Of a DNA stretch of 6,467 nt, positions 1-6,443 are shown piece by piece (within the stretch, counting starts at the first letter, position 1; the number at the start of each line of letters is the position of its first letter). A program made the translations under genes and the position numbers. Origin of the DNA: Christensenella sp. UBA1260. GTDB lineage: Bacteria > Bacillota > Clostridia > Christensenellales > CAG-917. The notes under the pieces were generated by a model. It saw only the letters and a list, made by a program, of their open reading frames with translations, was not told where the DNA came from and made no database searches. The stretch covers positions 1 to 6,467 of the forward strand of contig DBVQ01000068.1 of the NCBI GenBank assembly GCA_002308155.1. The letters are read 5' to 3'.

Positions 1-1827
1 AGAGGCTTCTTCTCCAATGCCTGCTTCTTCAGCCGCTGTCATCCTGTTGAGACGGTCAACGGAGATTGCGCCTCTTTCACGGATCTTCTTGCCGCAGTCT
101 CTGAGAACGCCTGCTGCGATGACAAGCACAACACCAAGTGCACCAAAGAGTGCAAACCAGTTTCTGACAGACACGACGTTGTAGACTGCCATGAGTAGGT
201 TGTCAGAGCCAACCCATGTTGCTTGCATATAGCCGAGCATACCATACTTGACGTTGTTTGAAAGGATGTTGATTTCAAGCTGTGCTTGGTCGTTGAGTCT
301 GAGACCAATGCCGAGCTCTGCGCCGTGTGTTGCCGCATCAATAACCTTTGGCAAATCGTCGTTGAGAAGTGCGCTGACGGTGTCTGTGACAGCCGGAACA
401 AACAAGTTGTTGACCGGAAGTATACCTGCGATTGTGACGTTTGGAATATCAAGTGTCACAAGCGACATACCTTCGCCGAGCATATCAAGCACAACCCACT
501 TCATTGGGCGGTGCACTGTGCCGTCTTCATAAATCTTCCAGCCCTTTGCGTTGTAGCCGAACTTTGTGCCATCTTCGTCTTGATGGTCATACAAGCCGCC
601 TGCACTCTCATAGGCATCTCTCTCGTCCGGCATATAGAGCGTGTAGAGGAAGTTGCCGTCCTCTTCATACATAATGTTGCCGTCGTTGTCCCAAGATGGT
701 TGAGAGTATTGATAGATGTCGTCAAGGATGAGGTGGATGACAACAGGGATTGTCATACGACCATTGATTTGAGCAAGGAGCAAGTGCTCGTCGTCAAACG
801 GAATATAGCCGTCATGGTTGAAGCTGTTGTAGTTGCGATTGAAGATTGCATTGAGCTCCGGATCAGGATCTGACGCGTTGTTTGTGAAGCCTCTTGCGAT
901 GATCTCCTCATATCTTGAGTGGTTGTACTCATAGTCAACGATGGAGAGTGCGAGAGCCTTTCTCATTCTTGCGTCCTTATTCTTTGCCGTGATCATAAAG
1001 GCAAAGTCGGAGTCGTTGAGGACATATTGCTCATAGACAAACTTGTACATCTCATACTTGCGAGGGTTGTTGGCTTCGAGCGTTTCAATCATTGCGTCAA
1101 GTCTTGCGATGTTGTTTTGGATGATTGTGTTGGATGCCGCAGAACCGGATTTACCATCTTTGGTCTTTGGATCGCTGTACATATATCCTTCAATGCTTGT
1201 CTTGATTTCTTCATTGTTGAATCCGAGAATTGCGCCTTGATCGGACTTGTTGTGTGAGGACAAATCATGATAGCTGTATTCACCGCCCAAGTTGCCGTTC
1301 AAGAGGTTGTACATGACATACTCACGTTCAAGTTGAGCATTGCTTTCAACCATCTTCTCGCCGTTGTAAAGCACGTCTTCGCCGTAGATTGTATTTTGTG
1401 TCGCAACCGCGATTGCATCCGGGAACGCATAAGTGATTGCAAGTGAGAACACTGTTGTGAGCAAAGTGTACACAATGGCAAGGATTGCCGTTTGAGACAT
1501 AATCGGCTTCTTGGTGTTCTTTCTTGCGACAATGAGGAGCACAAGATAGAACACAAGTGCAAGCACGCCGACAACGATTACGCCGACAAATGGCCAGAAG
1601 CTATAATACGGCATAAGTTGGCTTGTCTTGATTGCGAGGACGCAAGTGACGCCTGCAATCGGCAAGAACGTGAGGATATAGAGTAGGATTGCAAACACAG
1701 TGTATCCTGTTGAGGTTTTGACTAAGTTCTTTTTGGTCTTCTTTTTGTCGACTTCAAACGGAGGCACAGTATTGCCTTGCTCGTCTTGCATGATATATTC
1801 GTCTTTATTTGGAATATTCTTATTCAT
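1..1827 (-). CDS. Large four-helix membrane protein of unknown function, second gene of operon (3' end outside window)
   Basis: I do not recognise this family. The frame is open from the ATG at 1827-1825 to the window edge, giving 609 codons without a stop, so the C-terminus is missing. Predicted layout: a cytoplasmic N-tail of about 40 residues with a Lys-rich patch (near 28-37); membrane helices at about 42-66, 77-101 and 112-134; a domain of about 420 residues (135-555), probably outside the membrane; a fourth helix at about 556-577; then a charged tail starting RDCGKKIRERG. The basic loop between helices 2 and 3 (ARKNTKK) and the basic residues after helix 4 fit N-in/C-in by the positive-inside rule. 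The outer domain is rich in Asp, Asn, Tyr and Trp with several DGN/EDG turns (for example WDNDGNI at 379-385). The start is well supported: a perfect AAGGAGG lies 10 bases upstream inside the preceding gene, whose TGA stop overlaps this ATG, so translation is probably coupled. I see no enzymatic motif. The coding call is firm; the function is unknown. Confidence 0.92.
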   Translation of the reverse strand, partial: MNKNIPNKDEYIMQDEQGNTVPPFEVDKKKTKKNLVKTSTGYTVFAILLYILTFLPIAGVTCVLAIKTSQLMPYYSFWPFVGVIVVGVLALVFYLVLLIVARKNTKKPIMSQTAILAIVYTLLTTVFSLAITYAFPDAIAVATQNTIYGEDVLYNGEKMVESNAQLEREYVMYNLLNGNLGGEYSYHDLSSHNKSDQGAILGFNNEEIKTSIEGYMYSDPKTKDGKSGSAASNTIIQNNIARLDAMIETLEANNPRKYEMYKFVYEQYVLNDSDFAFMITAKNKDARMRKALALSIVDYEYNHSRYEEIIARGFTNNASDPDPELNAIFNRNYNSFNHDGYIPFDDEHLLLAQINGRMTIPVVIHLILDDIYQYSQPSWDNDGNIMYEEDGNFLYTLYMPDERDAYESAGGLYDHQDEDGTKFGYNAKGWKIYEDGTVHRPMKWVVLDMLGEGMSLVTLDIPNVTIAGILPVNNLFVPAVTDTVSALLNDDLPKVIDAATHGAELGIGLRLNDQAQLEINILSNNVKYGMLGYMQATWVGSDNLLMAVYNVVSVRNWFALFGALGVVLVIAAGVLRDCGKKIRERGAISVDRLNRMTAAEEAGIGEEAS

Positions 1828-4790
1828 CGCCCAAGCACCTCCTTGTCAGATTCTTCTGGAACAGGTACGTCGGCACCCTCCTCGAGCTCAGGTTCTCCCT
1901 TGCCCTTTTTGGATTTCTTTTCTTTCTTTTCTTTTTCTTTTTTGGCCTTCTTTGCCTTTTTGTCGTCCTCTTGCGGAACCTCTTCTGGGGCTACGTCTTC
2001 TGGTGGCGCATTCGGAGCAGGCTCTTCCAAAGGCGGAAGTTCTTCAACCGGAGCATCAGCAGCAGGTTCTTCGCCTTCTGCATTTGCATTTTCGTCTTCG
2101 TCTTCTGCAAGGAGGTCTTTGTCTCTCTTTCTCGCTCTTGGAACAAGCTTGCCTGTTGCATAGAGATATTCTCTCTCTGCCGCATAGTAGCTCAAGAACA
2201 CAAAGAGGACAACCATACCTGAGAACAAAGCAACCATATCACGGAAGCCGTAGATTGGGAAGCTGGTTGGCATATAGCTGAGGTCTGTCTTCAATTGTTT
2301 GACAGCTGTGAGGTCAGTAAGACCATATTTGGAATCATAGGAGACACCGCCGGACATTGCCATTGTTGCACCGAGAGTCTTGCCGATGAGTGTTGAGCCG
2401 ATGAGTGAACCATACTTTGTGCCCGTAAACTCTGCTCTGTCCATTGCCGTGAAGTAGTTGGCGATGTCAATCTTGTTTTGGTCGGTTTCGTCCGGGTCAA
2501 GATAGAAGTTCCAGAGCGGTTGAATGGCAGATGACTCATAGTAGTAAAGTCCATCAAGGAGTGTGAGCAAAATCTCGTCGATGTCAAGTGCAAAGTTGTA
2601 ATCCTTGTCAAGCAATTGGATGTGCACGTTGGAGCCAAGGAGCGTGATGTTGAGCGCAACACCATTTGAAGTGTCAAGTGCTTTTATCATGCCGCCCACC
2701 AAACCGAGCACTGTATCAAGTGTGCCCTTCATGCTGGACAAATCAACAAACTTGCCGAGCGTGCTGTTGATAAACGCGCTCAAATGGTCAAGGTCAAATG
2801 CAAAGTCAGGATTGTCTTCTTGATATTCAAGAAGCTCGTTGGAGAAGTCGATGTCAATGATTGGCATACAATCTTTGTATGTGCCTTGGCTGTCTTCTGT
2901 ATATTTCTTTGTTGAGCTGTTATATGTGTATCTCTTTCCTGTGAAAGTACCTCTTTCTTCAGCAGTGAGTTCAACATAAGTTGAACCGGATTTCTTGTAG
3001 TTGCCGTTGCTTGCAACCACATATTCGTCTTCGCCGACAAGAGCATATCTAACTCCTGTGAAAGTACCTTTTTCCTCTGCGGTGAGTGTTGCATCGCCGG
3101 CATTTGGCTTGATGACAATCATAAAGTGCCCTTCTTCACCCGTTGAAGGATAAGAGAGCTTGACATATACGTCTGTGAGAGTGTCGTCTCCGGCAATCTT
3201 TTGCAAGACGCCCAAGATTGTGTTGCAAGTGTCTTCACCCAAACCGAATTGGCTCTTCAAATAGTCAAGAAGTTTTGTGCCTGAACGGAACGGGCTGAGG
3301 AACGGAGCAATGATGCCGCCGATGAGCGTGTCTGGAGCAAGGAGATAGTCAAACAGATAGTTTCTGCCGAGCATATTGCCGACTTCCGCAAGGAGCGCGT
3401 CGAGACGATAGTGCGTAAAGGAGAACTTGTTCTTGTTGTATGTCTCTTGTTTGTAGAGCGCTCTTTCCCATGGGTCGGTGGTTTCTGCCGTATAATATGC
3501 AAGTCTTCTCTCCGCCGCCGCTGCGATGAGTTTTGCGTGTTGAGTCTCATAGCTATCCGTCATCTTGTTGTCTTGGATAATCTTGTTGACTTCAACCGGG
3601 CACTCATAGTAGTCTTCGAGGATTTCAAGCACGTTTTCAAAGCTGAAAATCCAACCGTCGGCTATATTGCCGTTGTTGTTGTAAAGTGCAGGACCATAGA
3701 CGCCATCAGTGAGCACACCTTTTTGGTTTTCAAAGTCATAGTTCTCCGGGAAGAGATCTCTTGCATACCAAACATAGTACTCTTGATTTGCCATATCGGC
3801 TCTTGCAACCGCTACATAGTGGCTGTACACCTTGCCGTTGATGACGAGCTCGCCCTTTTCATTTGGGCAGAGACGCACGACTTGATTTGCCTCTTGGCAA
3901 AGTTTACCGTGGCGGTTGAGATAGTCCTCTTTTGAAGGATCCCAGTAGATTGGGAGCTCAGTGCCCCACTTCCAGTTTTTGCCACTGCCTGTGCCGTCAT
4001 CGCCGATAAGCACGTTGTCATCGACAACCGTTCCGGTTGTGCCGCCGAGCAACGCTTTGTGCTCGACTGTTCTCTTGTTGACTTCTTCAAGTTGCAGCTT
4101 GCCGTCCTTGAAGCTGATGTCAACACCCATATTGCCGTCGTCGTCAATGATTGTGGCATAAGTGATCGGATCATTTGACACACTGCCTGCCGAGCCGATC
4201 TTGTCCTTGCCTTCCATTTGAACATTGTAAACCCTCTTCAAAAGGTCAATTTGATCAATCAAGTTTTTGGACAGATCTTTCTTGGCAGCTTCTGTGGAAA
4301 TTGTCCTATAATAACTGAGCTGTGTTCGATAATCCTCCACGGTCACCCCGTCAGGCAGGTCATCTCGGAGTCCGTTTGTATGTTCGCCGTTGATTGGGTT
4401 GGTGAAACCGTCAATCTTTCTTGCATACAACGTATCCACGACAAGAAGTGCGCCCAGCATCAAAACGAGCGTGATTGCAACTGTTGCAAACATACGCGCT
4501 CTACGGTTTTTGATTGTCTTTGCAAAGATGATTTGGAAAACGGCGATAATCGCCCAAATACCAAATGCGCACCATACGCCATAAAGAGACGATCCGGCAA
4601 GCGTGCGCTCGTATGACTGCATCATGTTGATTGATTCAGTAAACGTCGCTTGACCGTTGAACGGATCGTGCCCGATGAACTTAACTGCGGTGAAAAATAC
4701 CGCAAGTACGAACAACGGAAGGCCACAACAATAGAACAGAATCTTCAAGGCTCTGTACAGTTTGACCTTTTTGTACTGTTTAGGACTCAT
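1824..4790 (-). CDS. Large four-helix membrane protein with charged C-terminal tail, unknown function, first gene of operon
   Basis: I do not recognise this 988-residue protein. Helices lie at about 16-38, 69-90 and 100-120; a domain of roughly 725 residues follows, probably extracytoplasmic; a fourth helix lies at about 848-869. The basic loop between helices 2 and 3 (KTIKNRRARR-like) supports N-in/C-in. The outer domain has five cysteines (298, 308, 397, 522, 641), a hydrophobic stretch near LIGGIIAPFLSPF, and a 39-residue tandem repeat (569-646). The last 100 residues form a low-complexity cytoplasmic tail: acidic and Pro/Ala-rich, then a Lys/Glu block (about 944-965), then acidic again. 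I chose the ATG at 4790 because AAGGAG sits 6 bases upstream. The frame can be extended 14 codons to a GTG at 4832, but that has no ribosome binding site and lies only about 14 bases after the inferred transcription start. The TGA stop overlaps the next gene's ATG. Four helices and a large outer domain could suggest an ABC-type permease, but the 3+1 arrangement is not the MacB/FtsX layout and no ATPase gene is visible. Function unknown. Confidence 0.92.
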   Translation of the reverse strand: MSPKQYKKVKLYRALKILFYCCGLPLFVLAVFFTAVKFIGHDPFNGQATFTESINMMQSYERTLAGSSLYGVWCAFGIWAIIAVFQIIFAKTIKNRRARMFATVAITLVLMLGALLVVDTLYARKIDGFTNPINGEHTNGLRDDLPDGVTVEDYRTQLSYYRTISTEAAKKDLSKNLIDQIDLLKRVYNVQMEGKDKIGSAGSVSNDPITYATIIDDDGNMGVDISFKDGKLQLEEVNKRTVEHKALLGGTTGTVVDDNVLIGDDGTGSGKNWKWGTELPIYWDPSKEDYLNRHGKLCQEANQVVRLCPNEKGELVINGKVYSHYVAVARADMANQEYYVWYARDLFPENYDFENQKGVLTDGVYGPALYNNNGNIADGWIFSFENVLEILEDYYECPVEVNKIIQDNKMTDSYETQHAKLIAAAAERRLAYYTAETTDPWERALYKQETYNKNKFSFTHYRLDALLAEVGNMLGRNYLFDYLLAPDTLIGGIIAPFLSPFRSGTKLLDYLKSQFGLGEDTCNTILGVLQKIAGDDTLTDVYVKLSYPSTGEEGHFMIVIKPNAGDATLTAEEKGTFTGVRYALVGEDEYVVASNGNYKKSGSTYVELTAEERGTFTGKRYTYNSSTKKYTEDSQGTYKDCMPIIDIDFSNELLEYQEDNPDFAFDLDHLSAFINSTLGKFVDLSSMKGTLDTVLGLVGGMIKALDTSNGVALNITLLGSNVHIQLLDKDYNFALDIDEILLTLLDGLYYYESSAIQPLWNFYLDPDETDQNKIDIANYFTAMDRAEFTGTKYGSLIGSTLIGKTLGATMAMSGGVSYDSKYGLTDLTAVKQLKTDLSYMPTSFPIYGFRDMVALFSGMVVLFVFLSYYAAEREYLYATGKLVPRARKRDKDLLAEDEDENANAEGEEPAADAPVEELPPLEEPAPNAPPEDVAPEEVPQEDDKKAKKAKKEKEKKEKKSKKGKGEPELEEGADVPVPEESDKEVLGR
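1838..1844 (-). promoter_or_regulatory. Ribosome binding site of the second membrane-protein gene
   Basis: On the - strand this reads AAGGAGG, a perfect anti-Shine-Dalgarno match, 10 bases before the ATG at 1827. It lies inside the last codons of the upstream gene. Together with the ATGA stop/start overlap (1824-1827) it indicates coupled or re-initiating translation, so the two proteins are probably made in a linked ratio. Confidence 0.9.
1914..1943. repeat. 30-base uninterrupted pyrimidine/purine tract in the tail-coding region
   Basis: The + strand is only C and T here, T-dominated; the coding - strand is only A and G. It encodes part of the Lys/Glu-rich block in the cytoplasmic tail of the 988-residue protein. 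It is low-complexity coding sequence; the A runs are short (6 or fewer), so it is not an obvious phase-variation homopolymer. Confidence 0.8.
2853..3086 (-). repeat. Tandem pair of 39-residue repeats inside the 988-residue membrane protein
   Basis: Residues 569-607 and 608-646 align with no gap and a period of exactly 117 bases. Both units begin LTAEE(K/R)GTFTG and continue with (V/K)RY, a variable Tyr/Ser/Asn-rich middle, and a Gly-x-Tyr-Lys near position 28-31. At DNA level the 15-base word CCTGTGAAAGTACCT (+ strand) is identical at 2938-2952 and 3055-3069, whereas the middle of each unit has diverged. A short echo, FTGTKY, occurs at residues 788-793. This looks like an old internal duplication of a small, probably beta-rich, extracytoplasmic module. 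I do not know the function of the unit. Confidence 0.85.
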
Positions 4791-4796
4791 AATATT

Positions 4797-4802
4797 CTCC
4801 TT
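4797..4802 (-). promoter_or_regulatory. Ribosome binding site that fixes the start of the 988-residue protein
   Basis: On the - strand this reads AAGGAG, 6 bases before the ATG at 4790. The upstream in-frame GTG at 4832 has no comparable site, so this motif decides the start in favour of the protein beginning MSPKQYKK. Confidence 0.88.
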
Positions 4803-4852
4803 AACCTTAGTATTCCGCAAAAAACGGAACACTTTTCATAATATTCTAATAT

Positions 4853-4881
4853 ATAATAACATATAAAAATTAAGTTTTCAA
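4853..4881 (-). promoter_or_regulatory. Sigma-A-type promoter for the membrane-protein operon
   Basis: Reading the - strand, TTGAAA (4881-4876) is followed by a 17-base AT-rich spacer and TATTAT (4858-4853). Both boxes differ little from the TTGACA/TATAAT consensus and the spacing is ideal. Transcription would start near 4846, giving a leader of about 56 bases before the ATG at 4790. The leader contains a small 5-bp inverted repeat (TTCCG/CGGAA, 4813-4829) with no clear role. Inferred from sequence only. Confidence 0.72.
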
Positions 4882-4915
4882 TATGTAAACCGAAAGTTTT
4901 TTTGACAACAATATC

Positions 4916-4975
4916 TTGCGCGGCGGGCAAAACCCCGACCTGTTATCTTGATGTTTTTGAAACACTTTCGCGCAA
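4916..4975. other. Possible structured element in the divergent intergenic region
   Basis: The 7-base arms TTGCGCG (4916-4922) and CGCGCAA (4969-4975) are exact inverse complements. They enclose two further small inverted repeats, CGGG/CCCG (4924-4937) and TGTTT/AAACA (4952-4964). If transcribed this could fold as a three-way junction, but no promoter clearly drives it and short inverted repeats arise by chance in AT-rich DNA. It could equally be a protein-binding region. The role is uncertain. Confidence 0.3.
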
Positions 4976-4986
4976 ATAACGAATAA

Positions 4987-5012
4987 TCGTACACATTTCT
5001 CAATGTGTATGA
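4987..5012. promoter_or_regulatory. Inverted repeat upstream of the gdhA promoter, candidate operator or activator site
   Basis: TACACATT (4990-4997) and AATGTGTA (5002-5009) are perfect 8-bp inverted arms around the 4-base centre TCTC. With one G-T mismatch the symmetry extends to 4987-5012. It ends 10 bases before the -35 box of gdhA, a typical place for an activator or repressor dimer. A rho-independent terminator is less likely, since no T-run directly follows on either strand. The cognate regulator cannot be named from the sequence. Confidence 0.55.
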
Positions 5013-5022
5013 CATGGCGGTC

Positions 5023-5051
5023 TTGATTTTAAAAATATACAGTTGTATTAT
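5023..5051 (+). promoter_or_regulatory. Sigma-A-type promoter for gdhA
   Basis: TTGATT (5023-5028), a 17-base spacer and TATTAT (5046-5051) form a good housekeeping promoter. The expected transcription start is near 5058, leaving a leader of about 39 bases before the gdhA ATG. The -10 box and spacer length are the same as in the divergent promoter on the other strand. Confidence 0.72.
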
Positions 5052-5067
5052 TATGTTGATAAAATAA

Positions 5068-5081
5068 TGCAGTATTCTGCA
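5068..5081 (+). promoter_or_regulatory. Short palindrome in the gdhA leader
   Basis: TGCAG-TATT-CTGCA is a 5-bp inverted repeat with a 4-base centre. It lies just after the inferred transcription start and 5 bases before the ribosome binding site. It could be an operator half-site pair or a small leader hairpin near the ribosome binding site; at this length it could also be chance. Confidence 0.35.
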
Positions 5082-5085
5082 ACGT

Positions 5086-5091
5086 AGGGGG
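5086..5091 (+). promoter_or_regulatory. Ribosome binding site of gdhA
   Basis: AGGGGG lies 5 bases before the ATG at 5097. It is a less perfect match than the sites of the two membrane-protein genes, but the position is right and no better start exists nearby. Confidence 0.7.
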
Positions 5092-5096
5092 CAAAA

Positions 5097-6443
5097 ATGT
5101 CTTATATTCAAGAAGTAATTGAGCAAACCGAACTCAAAAACCCGGGACAACCACAGTTTATGCAAACTGTGAAGGAAGTTCTTACTTCCCTCAAGCCGGC
5201 TGTTGAACAAAACGAAGCAAAACTTAGAAAAAACGTCATTCTTGAACGTATGGTTGAGCCGGACAGACAAATCATCTTCCGCGTTCCGTGGGTGGACGAC
5301 AAGGGCGTCTATCACGTAAACCGCGGCTATCGCATCCAATTCAACAACGCAATCGGTCCGTACAAGGGAGGCCTTCGTTTCCAAAAGGACGTCAACCTTG
5401 ACACGATGAAGTTCTTGGCGTTTGAACAAACTTTCAAAAACTCCCTCACTTCCCTCCCAATGGGCGGCGGCAAGGGCGGAAGCGACTTCGACCCAACCGG
5501 CAAGAGCGATGACGAAATCATGCGTTTCTGCCAAAGCTTTATGAGTGAACTTTATCGCCACATCGGTCCAAACATGGACGTTCCTGCAGGCGACATGGGC
5601 GTCGGCGGACGTGAAATCGGCTATCTCTTTGGCTGGTACAAAAAAATTGTCGGCGACTACGAAAACGGCGTTTTGACAGGCAAAGGTTTGAGCTACGGCG
5701 GCTCTCTTATCAGACCTGAAGCAACAGGTTTCGGTGCAACTTACTTCCTTGAGGAAGTACTCAAGCACCAAGGCGAGCATCTTGAAGGCAAGACATTTGC
5801 TCTTTCGGGATTTGGCAACGTTGCATGGGGCGCAAGCAAAAAGATCAGCGAACTCGGCGGCAAGGTCATCACCCTCTCCGGTCCGGACGGCTATATCTAT
5901 GACCCGGACGGCGTGAGCGGCGAAAAGGTTGACTATCTCCTTGAAATGCGCGCTTCCAACCGCAACAGAGTGCAAGACTATGCAGACAAATACGGCGTCA
6001 AGTTTGTCACAGGCAAAAAGCCTTGGGGCAACGTCAAAGCCGACGTCTATATGCCGTGCGCAAGACAAAACGAAATCTTGCTTGAGGACGCAGAAGCCAT
6101 GGTCAAACTCGGCGTCCCAATCCTCAACGAAGTCTCCAATATGCCGACGACAAACGAAGCGATTGCATATTTGCAATCCCACGGCGTGCTCGTCGCTCCG
6201 TCCAAAGCGGTCAACGCGGGCGGCGTCGCAACGTCGGGACTTGAAATGTCTCAAAACAGCGAACGCCTTGCTTGGTCGGCAACCGAAGTCGACAGCAAAC
6301 TCAAAGGGATTATGGCGGGCATTCACAACCAAATCTGCGGTGCGCTCGACGCCTATGGACTTGACTACAACCTCGTCGCAGGTGCAAACCTTGCGGGATT
6401 CAAGAAAGTTGCGGATGCTATGCTCGCACAAGGTCTTTATTAA
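5097..6443 (+). CDS. gdhA: Glutamate dehydrogenase, hexameric class, probably NAD-preferring
   Basis: The enzyme catalyses reversible oxidative deamination of L-glutamate to 2-oxoglutarate and ammonium in the cytoplasm, linking amino-acid catabolism and ammonium assimilation. At 448 residues it has the usual length of the small hexameric GDHs (about 450). The N-terminal catalytic domain carries GPYKGG (Lys90), Lys114, the active-site lysine in LPMGGGKGGSDFDP (Lys126), and the catalytic Asp166 in VPAGDMGVGGREIGY. The Rossmann domain begins near 230 with SGFGNVAWG. The C-terminal part has NMPTTNEA and APSKAVNAGGVATSG with Ser380. All key residues match those of the C. symbiosum enzyme, recalled from memory. 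Phe239, Pro263 and Asp264 match clostridial positions (Phe238, Pro262, Asp263) tied to NAD preference, so I infer NAD rather than NADP use, despite the common 'NADP-specific' label for gdhA. The gene is single, divergent from the membrane operon, and has its own promoter. The reading frame is intact and ends in TAA. No terminator is visible in the 24 bases left. Confidence 0.97.
   Translation: MSYIQEVIEQTELKNPGQPQFMQTVKEVLTSLKPAVEQNEAKLRKNVILERMVEPDRQIIFRVPWVDDKGVYHVNRGYRIQFNNAIGPYKGGLRFQKDVNLDTMKFLAFEQTFKNSLTSLPMGGGKGGSDFDPTGKSDDEIMRFCQSFMSELYRHIGPNMDVPAGDMGVGGREIGYLFGWYKKIVGDYENGVLTGKGLSYGGSLIRPEATGFGATYFLEEVLKHQGEHLEGKTFALSGFGNVAWGASKKISELGGKVITLSGPDGYIYDPDGVSGEKVDYLLEMRASNRNRVQDYADKYGVKFVTGKKPWGNVKADVYMPCARQNEILLEDAEAMVKLGVPILNEVSNMPTTNEAIAYLQSHGVLVAPSKAVNAGGVATSGLEMSQNSERLAWSATEVDSKLKGIMAGIHNQICGALDAYGLDYNLVAGANLAGFKKVADAMLAQGLY

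Noticed and set aside
286..873. A 195-codon open frame on the + strand
   Set aside because: It is the exact codon-register mirror of the - strand membrane-protein gene, which has a strong start and continuous coding character. No start signals support the + strand frame.
3972..4007. Walker A-like string (GTGSGKN) in the 988-residue protein
   Set aside because: The Ser/Thr after Lys is missing, no Walker B is seen, and the segment lies in the predicted extracytoplasmic domain where ATP binding is implausible.
4791..4832. Alternative GTG start at 4832 adding 14 residues to the 988-residue protein
   Set aside because: There is no ribosome binding site before it and it lies about 14 bases from the inferred transcription start; the ATG at 4790 has AAGGAG at ideal distance.
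4902..4930. Perfect TTGACA at 4902-4907 on the + strand as another promoter
   Set aside because: No acceptable -10 box lies 16-18 bases downstream; that position is G+C-rich.
4987..5012. The palindrome as a rho-independent terminator
   Set aside because: No T-run follows directly on either strand, the stem is AT-rich, and it lies between divergent genes where no transcript needs to end.
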